From: Streptomyces sp. WM4235 | GTDB taxonomy: Bacteria > Actinomycetota > Actinomycetes > Streptomycetales > Streptomycetaceae | Direction of reading: 5' to 3' | Length of the DNA: 43,200 nt | Assembly (NCBI RefSeq): GCF_001279725.1 | Contig: NZ_LGDE01000441.1 | Location: 1-43,200 of the forward strand | In this document: one piece after another, positions 40,573 through 43,200 of the stretch | Layout: each line of letters starts with the position of its first letter | Position numbering within the stretch: position 1 is the stretch's first letter | Made by a program: the position numbers and the translations under genes | The notes under the pieces: model-generated | Told to the model about the DNA's origin: nothing | The model's database searches: none | What the model saw: only the letters and a program-made list of their open reading frames with translations

Positions 40573-42174
40573 ATGACCCAGCACCTCGCCGACGCCCTCC
40601 CCACCACGACCGGTACCCAGCCCGGCTGGTGGAGAGAAGCGGTGATCTACCAGGTCTATCCACGCAGCTTCGCCGACTCCAACGGGGACGGCATGGGGGA
40701 CCTCGAAGGCATCCGGAGCCGACTGCCCTACCTCAAGGAACTGGGCGTCGACGCCGTCTGGCTCAGCCCCTTCTACGCCTCCCCGCAGGCCGACGCCGGA
40801 TACGACGTCGCCGACTACCGGGCCATCGACCCCATGTTCGGCACCCTGCACGACGCCGACGCCGTGATCCGCGAAGCCCACGCCCTGGGCCTGCGCATCA
40901 TCGTGGACCTCGTCCCCAACCACTGCTCCGACCAGCACGAATGGTTCAAGCAGGCACTCCGCGAAGGCCCCGGAACCCCCCTGCGCGAACGCTTCCACTT
41001 CCGGCCCGGCCAGGGCGCCTACGGCTCCCAGCCCCCCAACGACTGGGAGTCGATCTTCGGTGGGCCCGCCTGGACCCGCGTCGAGGACGGCGAGTGGTAC
41101 CTGCACCTCTTCGCGCCCGAGCAGCCCGACTTCAACTGGGAACACCCCGCCGTCCAGGACGAGTTCCGCTCCATCCTGCGGTTCTGGCTCGACCTCGGCG
41201 CCGACGGCTTCCGCATCGACGTCGCCCACGGCCTCGTCAAGGCCCCCGGCCTGCCCGACCTCGGCCGCGACGAACAACTCAAGCTCCTCGGCAACCAGGT
41301 CCTCCCCTTCTTCGACCAGGACGGCGTCCACGAGATCTACCGCTCCTGGCGCACCGTCCTCGACGAGTACGCCGGCGACCGCATCGGCGTCGCCGAAGCC
41401 TGGACCCCCAGCGCCGACCGCACCGCGCTGTACCTGCGCCCCGACGAACTCCACCAGGCCTTCAACTTCCACTACCTGAACACCGGTTGGGACGCCGACG
41501 CGCTGCGCTCCGCCATCGACGAGTCCCTCGACGCCATGCGCCCCGTGGGCGCGCCGACGACGTGGGTGCTCTCCAACCACGACGTGGTGCGGCACGTGAC
41601 CCGGTACGGGGGCGGCGCGCAGGGGCTGGCCCGGGCGCGGGCCGCCGCGCTGCTGATGCTGGCGCTGCCCGGATCCGCGTACGTCTACCAGGGCGAGGAA
41701 CTCGGTCTGCCCGAGGTCACCGACCTCCCCGACGCCGTCCGCCAGGACCCGTCCTTCTTCAAGGCGAACGGCCAGGACGGACTCCGCGACGGCTGCCGCG
41801 TACCGATCCCGTGGTCGGGCGAGGAAGCCCCGTACGGCTTCGGCAGCGGCGGCAGCTGGCTGCCGCAGCCCGCCGACTGGGCCGGCCTGAGCGTCGAGGC
41901 CCAGACCGGCGACCCGCACTCCACGCTGGAGCTGTACCGGGCCGCGCTGCGCATCCGCCGCGAGCGCGACGACCTGGGCGCGGGCGACTCCGTGCACTGG
42001 CTGGAGGCCCCCGAAGGCGTACTGGCCTTCCGCCGGGGCGCGTTCACCTGCACGGTCAACACCACCGGGGAGCCCGTACGCATGCCGCTGCCCGGTACGG
42101 CACTGCTGGCCAGCGCCGAGCTGACCGACGCGGACGTACTGCCGGGCGACACGGCGGTGTGGTGGCAGGGGTGA
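40573..42174 (+). CDS. GH13 alpha-glucosidase (right copy)
   Basis: A 533-residue cytosolic family-13 alpha-glucosidase downstream of malG, placed to split imported maltodextrins. Motifs are WWREAVIYQVYPRSFADSNGDGMGDLEGI, DLVPNHCSDQHEWF, DGFRIDVAHG (Asp216), GVAEAW (Glu275) and LSNHDVVRH (Asp337); the catalytic set is complete. An AAGGA lies four bases before the ATG. Its stop overlaps the downstream lacI-type gene by four bases (GTGA). Codon use changes near base 41546: before it C-ending codons dominate, after it G-ending GGG/GCG/CGG/CTG codons appear, just where near-identity to the left copy begins. That fits a converted segment. Confidence 0.94.
   Translation: MTQHLADALPTTTGTQPGWWREAVIYQVYPRSFADSNGDGMGDLEGIRSRLPYLKELGVDAVWLSPFYASPQADAGYDVADYRAIDPMFGTLHDADAVIREAHALGLRIIVDLVPNHCSDQHEWFKQALREGPGTPLRERFHFRPGQGAYGSQPPNDWESIFGGPAWTRVEDGEWYLHLFAPEQPDFNWEHPAVQDEFRSILRFWLDLGADGFRIDVAHGLVKAPGLPDLGRDEQLKLLGNQVLPFFDQDGVHEIYRSWRTVLDEYAGDRIGVAEAWTPSADRTALYLRPDELHQAFNFHYLNTGWDADALRSAIDESLDAMRPVGAPTTWVLSNHDVVRHVTRYGGGAQGLARARAAALLMLALPGSAYVYQGEELGLPEVTDLPDAVRQDPSFFKANGQDGLRDGCRVPIPWSGEEAPYGFGSGGSWLPQPADWAGLSVEAQTGDPHSTLELYRAALRIRRERDDLGAGDSVHWLEAPEGVLAFRRGAFTCTVNTTGEPVRMPLPGTALLASAELTDADVLPGDTAVWWQG
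41546..41755. repeat. Block about 94% identical (inverted) to 35916-36125
   Basis: Part of the right alpha-glucosidase gene, covering the third catalytic Asp and the following helix. It contains long runs of identical synonymous codons shared with the left copy, which is unexpected for old paralogues. Confidence 0.85.
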
Positions 42175-43178
42175 CCAACCCCCTCAGGCTGACGGACATC
42201 GCCGCGCAGGCCCAGGTCAGCGAGGCGACCGTCAGCCGCGTCCTCAACGGGAAGGCGGGCGTCGCGGACGGCACCCGGCACAAGGTGCTGGCCGCGCTCG
42301 ACCTGCTGGGCTACGAACGCCCGGTGCGGCTCAAACGCCGCAGCAACGGCCTCGTCGGCCTGCTCATCCCGGAACTCACCAACCCCATCTTCCCGGCGTT
42401 CGCCCAGGTCATAGAGCAGGCGCTGGCGGGGCACGGGTACACGCCGGTGCTCTGTACCCAGACGCCGGGCGGGGCCACCGAGGACGAGTTGGTCGAGCAA
42501 CTGGAGGAGCGGGGGGTCACCGGCATCGTCTTCCTGTCCGGCCTGCACGCGGACTCCTCCACCGACCCCTCGCGCTACCAGCGGCTCGCCTCCCGGGGCG
42601 TGCCGTTCGTCCTGATCAACGGCTTCAACGAGCACGTCAACGCGCCCTTCATCTCCCCGGACGACCGGGCGGCCGCCGACATGGCAGTCCGGCACCTCGA
42701 AGACCTCGGGCACCGCCGCATCGGCCTGGCCATCGGGCCGACGCGCTACGTCCCGTCGGCGCGCAAGGAGGCCGGCTTCACCGCCGCCCTGCCCTCGGCC
42801 GCCGCCGAAGGGCTCATCCAACGCACCCTGTTCACCGTCGAGGGCGGCCACGCGGCGGGCGGAGCCCTGCTCGACCGCGGGTGCACCGGCATCGTGTGCG
42901 GCAGCGACCCGATGGCGCTCGGTGTCATCCGCGCGGCCCGGGAGCGGGGACTGCGCGTACCGGAGGACGTGTCGGTCGTCGGCTTCGACGACTCCCCGCT
43001 GATCGCCTTCACCGACCCCCCGCTGACCACGGTCCGCCAACCGGTCCGCGCGATGGCCACGGCCGCGGTGGGCGCCCTGCTCGAAGCGGTGTCGGGAACA
43101 CCGGTCCAGCGCACGGAGTACGTCTTCCAACCGGAACTGGTGGTGAGGGGCTCGACGGGCCAGGGGCCGGGGGACTGA
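42171..43178 (+). CDS. LacI-family regulator, MalR paralogue
   Basis: A 335-residue LacI/GalR regulator. The HTH/hinge is LTDIAAQAQVSEATVSRVLNGKAGVADGTRHKVLAALDLLGYERP. The core has VGLLIPELTNPIFPAFAQVIEQALAGHGYTPVLCTQTPGG, FISPDDRAAADMAVRHLEDLGHRRIGLAIGP and VGFDDSPLIAFTDPPLTTVRQP. It is close to MalR along its whole length, including the DNA-recognition helix (VSEATVSRVLNGK), so both may bind the same operators. Its middle is shorter by several residues (KEAGFTAALPSAAAEGLIQ). The GTG overlaps the alpha-glucosidase stop, so the pair is translationally coupled, in mirror image to the left-hand alpha-glucosidase/malR pair. Confidence 0.92.
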   Translation: MTNPLRLTDIAAQAQVSEATVSRVLNGKAGVADGTRHKVLAALDLLGYERPVRLKRRSNGLVGLLIPELTNPIFPAFAQVIEQALAGHGYTPVLCTQTPGGATEDELVEQLEERGVTGIVFLSGLHADSSTDPSRYQRLASRGVPFVLINGFNEHVNAPFISPDDRAAADMAVRHLEDLGHRRIGLAIGPTRYVPSARKEAGFTAALPSAAAEGLIQRTLFTVEGGHAAGGALLDRGCTGIVCGSDPMALGVIRAARERGLRVPEDVSVVGFDDSPLIAFTDPPLTTVRQPVRAMATAAVGALLEAVSGTPVQRTEYVFQPELVVRGSTGQGPGD

Positions 43179-43200
43179 GGGGGCTGAGGGGGGCTTTGGT

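Overview
The window is very GC-rich actinobacterial DNA, almost certainly a Streptomyces chromosome arm close to the core. The evidence is strong G/C bias at third codon positions, many GTG starts, 4-base ATGA/GTGA gene overlaps, likely leaderless transcripts, and a gene set (panB, nadE, glnA2, glnE, malR/malEFG) that I recall lying in one neighbourhood in Streptomyces coelicolor. I see no rRNA, tRNA, CRISPR array, phage gene or complete transposase gene.

Layout. 0-4.6 kb: the 3' part of an AfsR/SARP-like NB-ARC regulator faces a DrrAB-type ABC exporter. 4.6-9.6 kb: panB, a membrane-anchored endonuclease/exonuclease/phosphatase-fold protein, a translationally coupled pair of TIR-domain genes (the second with a C-terminal membrane hairpin), and a beta-propeller-like lipoprotein. 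9.7-12.9 kb: nadE and a proline-rich DUF4190-type membrane protein.

13.0-20.7 kb has a copper theme. It holds a multicopper oxidase with a small His-rich membrane protein behind a CsoR-like operator, and an operon of a small His-rich protein, a DUF3105 protein and a Met/His-rich DUF305 protein. Between them lie a DUF998 membrane protein, an alpha/beta hydrolase, an AraC-VOC pair and a CBS protein. 20.8-29.5 kb: glnA2 and glnE, the nitrogen genes, are separated by a repeat-rich 4 kb stretch with a tiny Cys/Trp-rich gene, a gamma-glutamylcyclotransferase-like gene and a secreted PIG-L deacetylase with a propeller domain. 29.6-34.3 kb: a TetR regulator diverges from an APC transporter-amidohydrolase operon, followed by a PAP2-family membrane enzyme.

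34.4-43.2 kb is the maltose/maltodextrin locus. malEFG (an importer without its own ATPase) is flanked on both sides, in inverted orientation, by a bicistronic alpha-glucosidase plus LacI-regulator cassette. The importer would bring in maltodextrins, the two GH13 enzymes would hydrolyse them, and MalR and its paralogue would repress the locus. The two alpha-glucosidase genes share a 210-base block that is about 94% identical, which suggests gene conversion.

The observations most worth following are the tandem TIR pair, the inverted alpha-glucosidase/lacI duplication, the copper operator and genes, the hairpin element at 13 kb, and the microsatellite-like repeats around 23-24 kb. Family assignments come from motif recognition by eye; no database search was run.
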